A DNA stretch of 20,633 nucleotides, from IMG/VR virus record IMGVR_UViG_3300010883_000652, positions 1 through 20,633 of that record, one strand, 5' to 3'. Shown here piece after piece: positions 7,838 through 14,727 of this stretch (the stretch's first letter is position 1; the number at the start of each line of letters is the position of its first letter). The position numbers were made by a program, and so were the translations under genes. The notes under the pieces are model-generated. The model saw only the letters and a program-made list of their open reading frames with translations. It did no database searches and had not been told where the DNA came from. This DNA is from a virus.

Positions 7838-9577
7838 TCAGCCAAAAAGTTTAAGCTGTGGATCTTCCTTTTTCGGTTCATCCCGTCTGCTTGCCAGCTT
7901 CAAAGCCCTCTCTTCTTCCCTGATCACCTCTGGATCGTCTGAGAGTCTGCGCTTTGCTATCTCTATATATTCTTCAGATAGATCGATCCCGTCACAATCC
8001 ACACCAACCCGTTTAGCCGCAATTAAGGTCGTTCCTGATCCCATGAAAGGATCAAGCACCTTTGTTCCCTCTGGCATCTTTACCAGAGTAAGAAGATAAG
8101 ACATTAAATTGATTGGTTTACAGGTCGGATGCTTGTTGAACGATCCACGATCTCTTTTTGAAGACTTGGCACAATAGAAGAAACGCGCCGCCGATCCGGA
8201 ATCTCCCAGCCCATGACCTCCCGTTTTCTCGCCACCGCAAAACATGGAATTCCTGTATCCATCCCCACCATCACTTTTAGACTGGGGAAATTTACCGGTC
8301 ACCTCTTCAGATCCATCATGAACAAAATTAGCCGGATATCTTCCCTGTTGCATGAATTCGCTACCCCTTCCCTTTTCAAGGTCTGGAGTATAGCCGAAAG
8401 AAGTTGCGACCCCTTGACCGGAAGTGTAACGGGATGAATTCGTTCTTGAATTCGGATCGTCTGCCTTTACCTCAACTCTGGAGTCATCGATATTCAATCC
8501 GGCTATATTGTGCTTTAGTGCATTATCCGCATAGGTTCCATCAAGGGGTTTCTGAGCCAAAACAATTGGTGAGACATTCGGTGACAATTGGCTTTGATGA
8601 AAAAATCTACTCACCCCTCCTTTATCGCCATATCTAACCCCACTATCTCGACCCCTGCCCATATAATTGTTTTCTGAGCCGCTAACCTCTGATCGACTAT
8701 GACCTGCCGGATGGGAACCCTGCAATTCACCCTGATGATCAAGCATATAAACTGGGCAACCCTCAACACATTCCCAGTTGTAAGTGGTTGAACCAATTAT
8801 TTCCCTGAGCTTGCAATCTGAATGATGGGAAAGAAGAACATTGGCTGGAAACCTGCCGGATGGTTTTAATTCCAAAGTATCGGCATGTCTTCCGGATTGC
8901 TGATAGATTGAATCTATATTTGATTGTGATTTCATCACCTTACATTCTTCATTGTGGGATATTCTCGTTTCTTCAATGTTGATCCCACTCACCCCATGTT
9001 TCAAAGCGTTATCCGCATAGGTTCCCTCCACAGGTTTTTGAGCGAAAACAATTGGTTCCCAAGCAGGTTTTAGAGCGGTTCCATAGCCATCCCAAAGCTT
9101 GGATTCTGGGGATGCAGGAGCGGTTATATATAGATCCTGATCCGCTGTTCTGATCTTATAATTTGCTTTCCCTGCCGGTGCTGGATGCTTGCCTATTTTT
9201 TCCCGTTCCAACCCAAGCTTTTTATCAATCGCTTTGCTGATATTATGAGATTTCGGAAAGCCGGAACCATAGACCCACATCAAGCAATCTTTGATAATCC
9301 AGCCAGCGTCTTCTATGGCACAAGCCAAACGATGATATGTTCTTGTTCCCCCGAAAGCAAGCAGAGTTCCTCCCGGTTTCGTAACCCGTAGAGCCTCGCG
9401 CCATATCTCCACAGATGGCAATTCCCCATCCCATTCCATCCCCATAAAGCCCTTGCCGTTTGAGCCGCTGGAAACCAGAGCGTAGGGGGGATCTGAAACT
9501 ATAGCCGTATATGTTTCATCCTCCATATCCTTCATTACATCCAAACAGTTTCCATGAAATATTCTTTGCTCACTCAT
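7838..9577 (-). CDS. Beta-class N6A/N4C DNA methyltransferase with duplicated recognition region
   Basis: The protein has 579 residues. The start at 9577 has AGGTGG upstream and overlaps the MT-A70 stop by 8 nt (ATGAGTGA). Catalytic motif IV is DPPY (29-32), followed by KPGGTLLAFGGTRTYHRL. The SAM-binding part is at the C-terminus: NKHPTCKP (481-488), then KVLDPFMGSGTTLIAA (506-521) and DLSEEYIEIAKRR. DPPY before FxGxG gives the beta-class order. The middle holds two copies of one unit. Unit 1 is about 170-333 (EPIVFAQKP...GTYADNALKH, GRFPAN, SRFFHQ) and unit 2 about 336-474 (SPIVLAQKP...GTYADNALKH, GRYPAN, ARFFYC). Relatives normally have one. This region probably recognises the target site. 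No restriction partner is seen, so protection from host nucleases is the likely role. Confidence 0.88.
   Translation of the reverse strand: MSEQRIFHGNCLDVMKDMEDETYTAIVSDPPYALVSSGSNGKGFMGMEWDGELPSVEIWREALRVTKPGGTLLAFGGTRTYHRLACAIEDAGWIIKDCLMWVYGSGFPKSHNISKAIDKKLGLEREKIGKHPAPAGKANYKIRTADQDLYITAPASPESKLWDGYGTALKPAWEPIVFAQKPVEGTYADNALKHGVSGINIEETRISHNEECKVMKSQSNIDSIYQQSGRHADTLELKPSGRFPANVLLSHHSDCKLREIIGSTTYNWECVEGCPVYMLDHQGELQGSHPAGHSRSEVSGSENNYMGRGRDSGVRYGDKGGVSRFFHQSQLSPNVSPIVLAQKPLDGTYADNALKHNIAGLNIDDSRVEVKADDPNSRTNSSRYTSGQGVATSFGYTPDLEKGRGSEFMQQGRYPANFVHDGSEEVTGKFPQSKSDGGDGYRNSMFCGGEKTGGHGLGDSGSAARFFYCAKSSKRDRGSFNKHPTCKPINLMSYLLTLVKMPEGTKVLDPFMGSGTTLIAAKRVGVDCDGIDLSEEYIEIAKRRLSDDPEVIREEERALKLASRRDEPKKEDPQLKLFG
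8474..8569 (-). repeat. Second copy of the methylase internal repeat
   Basis: This stretch encodes residues 337-368 and is nearly the same as 8960-9055 (residues 175-206). The 20-mer GCATTATCCGCATAGGTTCC occurs in both copies with one base changed. The similarity extends more weakly across the rest of the unit through GRxPAN and RFF. Confidence 0.8.
8960..9055 (-). repeat. First copy of the methylase internal repeat
   Basis: This stretch encodes residues 175-206 of the large methylase, including PIVFAQKP and GTYADNALKHGVSGINIE. It matches the copy at 8474-8569 at both protein and DNA level, showing a duplication within the gene. Confidence 0.8.
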
Positions 9578-10121
9578 TCGCGCCACCTTTGAACGGTTCA
9601 ATTTTTCCCACTTCATCCCCTCTCATTATCCAGCCTTCACGCTGATTCGATCTTGAATAAAAATATAAATATTTCCCTTCGGATCTTTGTTCAACCAATT
9701 CATAGAAAGTCTCTGGTTTCTGGCTATGCTTCCTTTTGTCGGCTTTCATAACGCTTGATATAGTCCTATCCTCTGTCTTCACTCCAAAGCCTCTGTTGCG
9801 AGTACAGAACAAGCACAATTCATGCTGACCCCTGAAATACTGACCAAGACCAATAGAGGGCTTAACCCATACAAGATTAGTAATGTACCGAAAACCCAGA
9901 GCATCGATCACCTTGAATCCATCCCTGAGAAAGTTATTGGTTACCCACAGATAGAAATGGAGATCATGATTCAGATAGCTTTCATATTCAGAAAGCCAAT
10001 CCTTCATCAAGGCTATATTTCCTTCAGTAGATAAAAGCCGATAATGTCGATCCGCGCCTCTCTTGATCTTGCCACCGCCACGCTCATTCCAAGCTGGATC
10101 AGCTACAATTGTTTTAATCAT
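9570..10121 (-). CDS. MT-A70 family adenine methyltransferase
   Basis: The protein has 183 residues. The ATG at 10121 follows AGGTGA and overlaps the previous stop by 8 nt; a GTG at 10130 is an alternative. The sequence opens IVADPAWNERGGGKIKRGADRHY, with DPAW (8-11) in place of the more usual DPPW catalytic motif. It continues with LHFYLWVTNNFLRDGFKVIDALGFRYITNLVWVKPSIGLGQYFRGQHELCLFCTR and KHSQKPETFYELVE. These are the standard blocks of phage MT-A70 enzymes, which methylate adenine N6 in DNA. With the next gene it makes a two-methylase pair, probably a shield against host restriction. The DPAW variant is present in other phage-type members as I recall, but activity should not be assumed. 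Confidence 0.85.
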   Translation of the reverse strand: MIKTIVADPAWNERGGGKIKRGADRHYRLLSTEGNIALMKDWLSEYESYLNHDLHFYLWVTNNFLRDGFKVIDALGFRYITNLVWVKPSIGLGQYFRGQHELCLFCTRNRGFGVKTEDRTISSVMKADKRKHSQKPETFYELVEQRSEGKYLYFYSRSNQREGWIMRGDEVGKIEPFKGGANE

Positions 10122-10437
10122 TCTCTTCACCTGAAAAGTCTGATTCTTCCACAGTGCCCAGATTCTTCATTTCCCAATCTGGATTATGTGGGCTATCTCC
10201 ATGATTCCTGTGGGCAAAATCAAGAGCATCAAGAATTATATCGTTTTCAAAAAGTGGCTGCAAAGGAACAAACCAATTTCTGTGAATCAATTGATATTGA
10301 CCACCCAAGAGCATGCGCCCAAAATAAACAATTCCCTGATTACCATCATCATCATCGTAATAGCCTATTTTCCCTTTTTGGCTTCCCTTGATAATCAAGA
10401 CCATTCCATAGGGGTAATTGTAGATTTTCTTTCCCAT
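10114..10437 (-). CDS. Small protein with KOW/SH3-like N-terminus
   Basis: The protein has 107 residues. The ATG at 10437 has GGAGGT 6 nt upstream. Residues 10-35 read YGMVLIIKGSQKGKIGYYDDDDGNQGIVYFG, a pattern like the KOW/SH3-type turn (V.I..G..KGKIG...). The C-terminal third is acidic and rich in Asp, His and Asn. I do not recognise a named family. It is the first gene of a tightly overlapped unit with the two methylases, under its own TATAAT promoter, so it may belong to the DNA-modification function, though that is inferred only from position. Confidence 0.7.
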   Translation of the reverse strand: MGKKIYNYPYGMVLIIKGSQKGKIGYYDDDDGNQGIVYFGRMLLGGQYQLIHRNWFVPLQPLFENDIILDALDFAHRNHGDSPHNPDWEMKNLGTVEESDFSGEEND

Positions 10438-10464
10438 ACTAAACCTCCATTGTTATTGTAACGC

Positions 10465-10493
10465 ATTATAGCATAATCAAGCCAATTTAGCAA
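10465..10493 (-). promoter_or_regulatory. Promoter for the KOW protein / methylase unit
   Basis: Minus strand: TTGCTA, 17 nt, TATAAT. The A/T box with two GAAAATAAA-type repeats lies just upstream (10500-10518). A half of the 17-bp site (TAATGCGTTA) overlaps the -10 rather than the spacer. Confidence 0.7.
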
Positions 10494-10528
10494 GCATAAT
10501 TTATTTTCGTTTATTTTCGGTTAAACCC

Positions 10529-10556
10529 TTGACTATAACACACTGAGGGTTATATT
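10529..10556 (+). promoter_or_regulatory. Divergent promoter with operator in spacer
   Basis: Plus strand: TTGACT, 16 nt, TATATT. The 17-bp site TAACACACTGAGGGTTA (10536-10552) fills the spacer, with both outer half-sites intact. The A/T box at 10500-10518 lies between this promoter and the divergent one for the methylase unit and may serve both. Confidence 0.75.
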
Positions 10557-10588
10557 TAATGGGCAAGCCAATAACAAGGGAGAATAAA

Positions 10589-10840
10589 ATGGAATATATA
10601 ATACATGTGGAATATCCAAAAGCACAAAAAGAATACCCATTTGGTCGCATAGCAATTGCTAATTTACCATCAAAAAATAGTTGGTGGACAGTTAAATTAA
10701 GCACCGACCCATACGCCATTGATGTAACGGGGAATGTGGTCATACTTGAAACTTTCGGAAATGTTCACGAGATGAAACGACAAGTAAGATCATGCTTTCC
10801 AAATGACACAAAAATTAAATTCACCAGAAGGGGAGCATGA
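10589..10840 (+). CDS. Unknown 83-residue protein, opposite to the structural operon
   Basis: The ATG at 10589 has AGGGAG 6 nt upstream; a longer reading from 10559 would start inside the promoter. The protein is mixed alpha/beta with aromatic strands (MEYIIHVEYPKAQ, NSWWTVKLSTDPYAIDVTGNVVILETFG) and ends basic (KIKFTRRGA). I recognise no family. The gene sits alone on the plus strand between the methylase unit and the 3' end of the terminase gene, with only 18 nt between its stop and the terminase stop. It has an early-type promoter and so is probably expressed early. Confidence 0.7.
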   Translation: MEYIIHVEYPKAQKEYPFGRIAIANLPSKNSWWTVKLSTDPYAIDVTGNVVILETFGNVHEMKRQVRSCFPNDTKIKFTRRGA

Positions 10841-10858
10841 AATGGGATAAGCCTTTTT

Positions 10859-12556
10859 TTACGGCTCAATATCAACCGTGGAATAACTGCCGGACATTTG
10901 AGCCAGATCAAAAGCTATCCTATCGTATACGTCAGCAAAACGATAGTGATCCGGCGAGCTTCCCTCCGTCCATATCACACGGGATTTTTCGGAATCAAGC
11001 ACCCTTACCGGTGCCCTCATCTGATCGATCCAACCAAGAACAGTAAACACATCCTGTGGATAGATTCGCTTTTCGTTCTTGATCTCTTCAAAGGTTGCAT
11101 CCATGATTTGAGTCCGATCAACCGTTACAACCCTATCGCGCCAATTCATCTTCCTTCCGTAGCTTTCATGCGTCACCCGTGCAGATGGATGGAATCGAGC
11201 TAACCAAACCTGACAACCTACCCCCTCCCTGTTTGACCAATCCCTTAACTCCTGACATTTCCGAGTTTCAGGCATCGAATCAATCACAAGGCTTTTTATG
11301 TGGTATCTCAGAATTAAATCCTGTAGCTCTTCAAAATGGCGGCAAGCACCGATCAAAACCGCTTTCCTTAAAACCTCCGTATCTCCATTTTCCAATTCCT
11401 GTTCTTCAGCTATGGAAATCGAGAAATTCAAAACCGATCCAACGTCAACACCCATAACAACAACTAAATCTTTATAGTGATCACCACCGCCATAATCCAG
11501 ATCATCGCCACGATCAGCGCACTTTCTGAGATCATCGCCGCCGAGCCTTGCGCCGCTATACTCAAAGCCGCGACCAAGAACGGAAGTGTAGAAAGTTGAA
11601 AGCCGGTTTAGATTCCCTTGTGCTAACATCCATTCTTTATATAGGTCGGTTAAGCTCTCATTTAAAACATCAAGCCGCGTTATTCTGTATGATCTTCTTT
11701 CCCGTTCCTTATACGACTCAACCCAAGCACCTTTATTGCTTCGATTAAAAATCTGTTTACACTTTCGACAAGAAGGTCTAATCTCAGATTTAAGCCGATC
11801 AACATCGACACCCTGACCAACCGGATCACGAGGAATCCAAAACCCAGTTTTTTCATCCTTCATCACGATATTTTCAAACCAATCCAGACTTTGCCATTCA
11901 CCGCACCGATCACAAATCGTATACCAAAGCCGCTGATCACCTTCATCAAACAACTTACAAACACCAATATTCGGAAGCGTAGGATTTCCCAGCCGGTATA
12001 TTTTCGGATCGGTTGAAGCCCTTAATCTATCACGCGCTTTTGCTAAGTTGCTTGGATCGCACTGGTCGAATTCATCGATGATCAAACTATCCGCTGAAAA
12101 CTCCACAAAGTCAACCGTAGTGTTTGAGCCAAGGAAAAGAAGAGATCCACTTCCAAACCGCTTCAACTTGTTATTACCATGATCCCATCTCGTACCTTCC
12201 CGATTCGATGGAAGCAAAGACCGGTAACCTTCAGAAGCCAAAAGAATCCTGTTGATCCGCTGAGCGACAAAACGATCACGTGCTCCAAAGGTCGGAAGAA
12301 TGTAAGCAACAATGCGACCCTTCCAACCTGCATGATGTAGAGCCAAACAAATAAAAAGCTCAGATAAACCGGTCTGGACAGCCTTACAGATATCAGCACC
12401 TTCATCCGGCAACTCCGCATATAGTGACGCAAGATAAGGATAATCCTTGAAACTCATCGCCTTTCCACGCGTGTTCCGGTGGTGAACCAAAGCCTGCCCG
12501 ATCATTGGATACTCTTCATTTAAACCGCTCACTAAACCTTTATATTGGCTGATCAT
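10859..12556 (-). CDS. Terminase large subunit, lambda gpA-like
   Basis: The protein has 565 residues. The ATG at 12556 has AGGA 9 nt upstream. The ATPase part has a deviant P-loop region KAVQTGLSE (58-66), GRIVAYILPTFGARDRF, and a Walker B SLIIDEFD (157-164). A zinc-binding insert has C215, C218, C263 and C266 (CDRCGEWQ ... CRKCKQIF), typical of the GpA family. The nuclease part begins VVMGVDVG (D371), followed by LVIDSMPETRKC and a C-terminal DHYRFADVYDRIAFD. It cuts concatemers and drives DNA into the prohead. I see no small terminase subunit beside it. The accessory block of four genes between this and the portal gene is an unusual spacing for a packaging module. Confidence 0.92.
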   Translation of the reverse strand: MISQYKGLVSGLNEEYPMIGQALVHHRNTRGKAMSFKDYPYLASLYAELPDEGADICKAVQTGLSELFICLALHHAGWKGRIVAYILPTFGARDRFVAQRINRILLASEGYRSLLPSNREGTRWDHGNNKLKRFGSGSLLFLGSNTTVDFVEFSADSLIIDEFDQCDPSNLAKARDRLRASTDPKIYRLGNPTLPNIGVCKLFDEGDQRLWYTICDRCGEWQSLDWFENIVMKDEKTGFWIPRDPVGQGVDVDRLKSEIRPSCRKCKQIFNRSNKGAWVESYKERERRSYRITRLDVLNESLTDLYKEWMLAQGNLNRLSTFYTSVLGRGFEYSGARLGGDDLRKCADRGDDLDYGGGDHYKDLVVVMGVDVGSVLNFSISIAEEQELENGDTEVLRKAVLIGACRHFEELQDLILRYHIKSLVIDSMPETRKCQELRDWSNREGVGCQVWLARFHPSARVTHESYGRKMNWRDRVVTVDRTQIMDATFEEIKNEKRIYPQDVFTVLGWIDQMRAPVRVLDSEKSRVIWTEGSSPDHYRFADVYDRIAFDLAQMSGSYSTVDIEP

Positions 12557-12601
12557 AATATTTTCCTATATATTCTATTGACAAAACAAGGATACCACAC
12601 A

Positions 12602-12898
12602 ATGCAATGTACCAGATGCGGAAATGATCGATGGGCTGTAACAAATACGGCGCATGGTAACAATAGGGAACGAAAAGCTCTAATATCCATTGTTGAACCA
12701 TCGTTAATATGGTACTCAAACGATTTCAGAGTCAGAGCCAGAAAATGCAAGAAATGCGGTAACATCGGACACACTATAGAAATCCTAATGGAAGATCTAT
12801 TGGCAATAATGAATCATGCAAGAACCGATCCACTTCCCAATTGTGAATCAATCGAAGGATGGTGTGAAATACAAAACCAGAAACACAGAAAATCATAG
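12602..12898 (+). CDS. NrdR-like zinc-ribbon protein without ATP cone
   Basis: The protein has 98 residues. I chose the ATG at 12602 because it starts MQCTRCGNDRWAV; a weak AAGGA lies upstream. C3/C6 and C49/C52 form two CxxC knuckles. The second sits in RVRARKCKKCGNIGHTIEI, which resembles the R-R-R-x-C-xx-C-x-x-R-F-T-T-x-E ending of the NrdR zinc ribbon. The gap between knuckles is longer than in NrdR, and the ATP-cone domain is absent, so it cannot be a full NrdR. It may bind nucleic acid. It is divergent from the terminase and its last 6 nt overlap the end of the convergent gene at 12893. No copy of the shared promoter is visible upstream. Confidence 0.65.
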   Translation: MQCTRCGNDRWAVTNTAHGNNRERKALISIVEPSLIWYSNDFRVRARKCKKCGNIGHTIEILMEDLLAIMNHARTDPLPNCESIEGWCEIQNQKHRKS

Positions 12899-13222
12899 AT
12901 ACCGCACATCTTTCTTTGACTCACCAATACAACGATAACCCGTAGATACAAAAACCAAACGATTGTAATTTCCTTTCATGCGAAATCTATAGTCTTTCCA
13001 TGTTCCATTTTCGCTGTACTCGACCTTGTGACCTTTAAATAACCTCCTGAACAAATGCTCTTCCAATTGAGTCTCAAGCACAAAATCCTTACGGCGATAC
13101 GATTCTCCATTTCGAAACTCGATCACCTGACGATAAGGAAATAAACCGATCCGATTGGTTGCCTGATTTAACCAACGCCCAAACTGAGAATAAGCCTCTC
13201 CAACCTGACCAACGATATCCAT
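12893..13222 (-). CDS. Unknown 109-residue protein
   Basis: The ATG at 13222 has GGAGGT 6 nt upstream, which decides the start over a longer reading to 13264. The protein opens MDIVGQVGEAYSQFGRWLNQATNRIGLFPYRQV, then alternates charged helices and strands (RRKDFVLETQLEEHLFRRLFKGHKVEY) and ends in a strand-rich, basic part. I do not recognise it. It lies downstream of a promoter with a TATAAT and a partial 17-bp site, and is the last leftward early gene before the terminase. Confidence 0.65.
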   Translation of the reverse strand: MDIVGQVGEAYSQFGRWLNQATNRIGLFPYRQVIEFRNGESYRRKDFVLETQLEEHLFRRLFKGHKVEYSENGTWKDYRFRMKGNYNRLVFVSTGYRCIGESKKDVRYL

Positions 13223-13256
13223 GCGACAACCTCCATTTTTTTTAACTATCACCATA

Positions 13257-13292
13257 TAACTCATTATACCATAGGTTGCAATTTTTCAACAA
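13257..13292 (-). promoter_or_regulatory. Promoter with overlapping 17-bp site
   Basis: Minus strand: TATAAT at 13263-13268 with a weak TTGTTG 18 nt upstream. The plus-strand word TAACTCATTATACCATA (13257-13273) is a one-sided match to the 17-bp site and covers the -10. The usual A/T box and GTAAG leader are missing, so this is a divergent member or an unrelated promoter. Confidence 0.5.
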
Positions 13293-13365
13293 AAATTTTT
13301 TACGGGTGAGCCTCTGAGTATATAGAGAAACGATCTAAATAAAAAAGGTGGTAGGGGTGGTTAGT

Positions 13366-13563
13366 TCAGTGCCTTGGTAGCTTCTGAAGAAGCCTTCTAA
13401 TCATATTGATATAGTAAAGAGAAACCATCTTCTCTTTGTGGGTTGAGTCTTCTGCTTGATAAACTTCTCTATATCTTCTTATTGTTTTCCTTAGTTGCCG
13501 CACGTCCATGTCACCAATCGAATCAGTGACCGCTATAACCAACCTGTCTTCTAACCATTCCAT
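13366..13563 (-). CDS. Unknown 65-residue protein
   Basis: The ATG at 13563 has AAGGAGG 6 nt upstream, the strongest ribosome site in this cluster. The protein is mostly helical and charged: MEWLEDRLVIAVTDSIGDMDVRQLRKTIRRYREVYQAE, then YYINMIRRLLQKLPRH. I recognise no family. It follows the 53-residue GTG-start gene by 38 nt and is probably on the same transcript. A C-rich stretch and six T (about 13345-13358) follow its stop without a clear stem. Confidence 0.65.
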   Translation of the reverse strand: MEWLEDRLVIAVTDSIGDMDVRQLRKTIRRYREVYQAEDSTHKEKMVSLYYINMIRRLLQKLPRH

Positions 13564-13600
13564 AACGTCCTCCTTGAGTTTAAGATAAAAGGTCTAAGGC

Positions 13601-13762
13601 TTAACCGCTGTAGCGTTGAAGGTCTTGCTTTGCAGCCTTTCGAGCGGCGCGGTTAAATCTCTTAAGGGTGTGAGCGTGACGCTTAGAACCACCGAAAAGC
13701 CAGCGGCGTTCTTCTTTGCAGAAGCCAAGTTCAGAAGTAAGTGCGGCGAGGGAATAAGACAC
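13601..13762 (-). CDS. Small basic protein with GTG start
   Basis: A 53-residue frame runs from GTG at 13762 (CGGAG 7-8 nt upstream) to TAA. It reads MSYSLAALTSELGFCKEERR, then W-L-F-G-G-S-K-R-H-A, then a basic helix ending KQDLQRYSG. It lies in a different frame from a longer ATG-started reading (13594-13809) that begins inside the promoter. The promoter at 13800-13828 and its GTAAG leader point at this GTG, at the same distance as in the other family members. Many Arg, Lys and Ala residues suggest a nucleic-acid-binding or membrane-surface peptide. The function is unknown. Confidence 0.65.
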   Translation of the reverse strand: MSYSLAALTSELGFCKEERRWLFGGSKRHAHTLKRFNRAARKAAKQDLQRYSG

Positions 13763-13799
13763 TGTTGATCTCCGGTGGGGTGTTTTTGCTTACACATAC

Positions 13800-13828
13800 A
13801 ATATAGCATTTTGTGTTAGCGGTGTCCA
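13800..13828 (-). promoter_or_regulatory. Shared-family promoter for the 53-residue gene
   Basis: Minus strand: TGGACA, 17 nt, TATATT, then GTATGTGTAAGCAAAAAC leader. The spacer carries TAACACAAAATGCTATA (plus strand 13802-13818), identical to the site in the promoter at 20192. Confidence 0.78.
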
Positions 13829-13877
13829 CTTAATCGCCGTTTTATTTTAAAATAATCTATTTATTAATGATGATGAT

Positions 13878-14402
13878 CTATGATAGATCGATCAAGCTGT
13901 CATCACTAAACCCTATAGATGTTTCATACCCTGACCCTGTGGATCTATAGCAAGCCTCAGCCGCTTCTGTTATGGTATCTGATAACGGCTTACCGCTCAT
14001 TAGGGCTATGACCTTACATGTCTGTAGGAAGCGGTAAGGTGAGGGAAGCGTTAAACCTTTGAGCCAACTAAGCACGTGAAAAGGTTTTGCAGGGCTATGC
14101 ACCTCCCCTATCTTATCCGCTAACCATTCATCAGGTTTAGCTACCCCCAAGCAGCGCAACCAACCCCCAATCCAGTTAGCGAAATTAGGCGGCTGCCTCC
14201 ATCGTGGTTGTGTGCTCTGGACAGGTACAGGCACAGGTACAGGAACCGCAGGAGCCGCATGAACCCTACGGGCACGGCGAGCGCGGAAAGTCTTTCGCTC
14301 TGCCTTCTCTTCATCCCCTGTGGGTATGATAAGCTTTCCTGATTCATTGCGCCGTAGGGTATAAGTACCCCTGTGGTTGATTGGTCTGTACCCTGTGGTC
14401 AC
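13878..14402 (-). CDS. Basic protein with proline-valine linker; weak helix-turn-helix candidate
   Basis: The protein has 174 residues. It starts at GTG 14402, which overlaps the upstream stop (GTGA), so translation is probably coupled. The N-terminal 50 residues are charged and end in an Arg-rich patch (RKTFRARRARRVH). A low-complexity VPVPVPVPV linker (53-61) follows. Residues 73-150 are helical. Within them, EWLADKIGEV, HVLSWLKGLTLPSPYRFLQ and CKVIALMSGKPLSDTITEAA recall the order of an XRE-type domain (G...P.....l...A...g.pl..li..A), but the match is weak. The last 20 residues are acidic. If it binds DNA, it is a candidate for the protein that reads the repeated 17-bp operators. I rate that as a guess. 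Confidence 0.55.
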   Translation of the reverse strand: MTTGYRPINHRGTYTLRRNESGKLIIPTGDEEKAERKTFRARRARRVHAAPAVPVPVPVPVQSTQPRWRQPPNFANWIGGWLRCLGVAKPDEWLADKIGEVHSPAKPFHVLSWLKGLTLPSPYRFLQTCKVIALMSGKPLSDTITEAAEACYRSTGSGYETSIGFSDDSLIDLS

Positions 14403-14689
14403 TGGTCACCGCTTGGGGCCTTGAGCCTGAGCATCAAAGAGGTTTCATTATCAGTGCTTACCCATTGGCAACCTGTCGCCGTTGCCGCTGTTCCTTCCCA
14501 GTGCTGAACGATCAATGCTGCCATGTCAGGGGATACAGGGAAAGACACATATCCCTCTTTATTTAAATATGATTGTTCCTCTATGACCTTAGCAGTCTTT
14601 GATCCGAATAGGGAAGTTATTAGATTCCCTAATACCTCACCCATCGCTAAAGCAATTGCAATATCTGCCGCTGGCGTTTGATTTTCCAT
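14399..14689 (-). CDS. Unknown 96-residue protein
   Basis: The ATG at 14689 has CGGAG 7 nt upstream, the ribosome site seen across this gene family. The sequence begins MENQTPAADIAIALAMGEVLGNLITSLFGS, an amphipathic or weakly membrane-like helix, then a charged middle and a strand-rich end with HWEGTAATATGCQW and SLMLRLKAP. I recognise no family. It is followed with a 4-nt overlap by the GTG-started basic protein. Confidence 0.6.
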   Translation of the reverse strand: MENQTPAADIAIALAMGEVLGNLITSLFGSKTAKVIEEQSYLNKEGYVSFPVSPDMAALIVQHWEGTAATATGCQWVSTDNETSLMLRLKAPSGDQ

Positions 14690-14705
14690 GTTTATCTCCG
14701 TGAAT

Positions 14706-14717
14706 AGTATAGCATAA
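14706..14717 (-). promoter_or_regulatory. Extended -10 promoter, tentative
   Basis: Minus strand: TATGCTATACT gives an extended -10 (TGn TATACT) just before a CGGAG ribosome site and the ATG at 14689. No -35 is visible at the right distance and the A/T box is missing. A half-site, TAACAC, lies beside it. Confidence 0.4.
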
Positions 14718-14727
14718 CACCAAAGGT

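Noticed and set aside
10841-10858. GCCTTTTTTTACGGC as a bidirectional terminator between convergent genes
   Set aside because: The stem would be only 3-4 bp with the T run inside the loop, so it is unlikely to work as an intrinsic terminator.
13345-13362. G-rich stretch GGTGGTAGGGGTGG as a possible G-quadruplex
   Set aside because: Runs are mostly two G only and there is just one copy. Not enough to claim function.
13594-13809. 71-codon minus-strand frame starting MLYCMCKQ
   Set aside because: Its ATG lies in the -10 region of the shared promoter, so it would lack a leader. The GTG frame fits the promoter and ribosome site better.
14213-14260. ACAGGTACAGG repeats as a regulatory iteron
   Set aside because: They encode the Pro-Val linker in frame, which explains the repeat.
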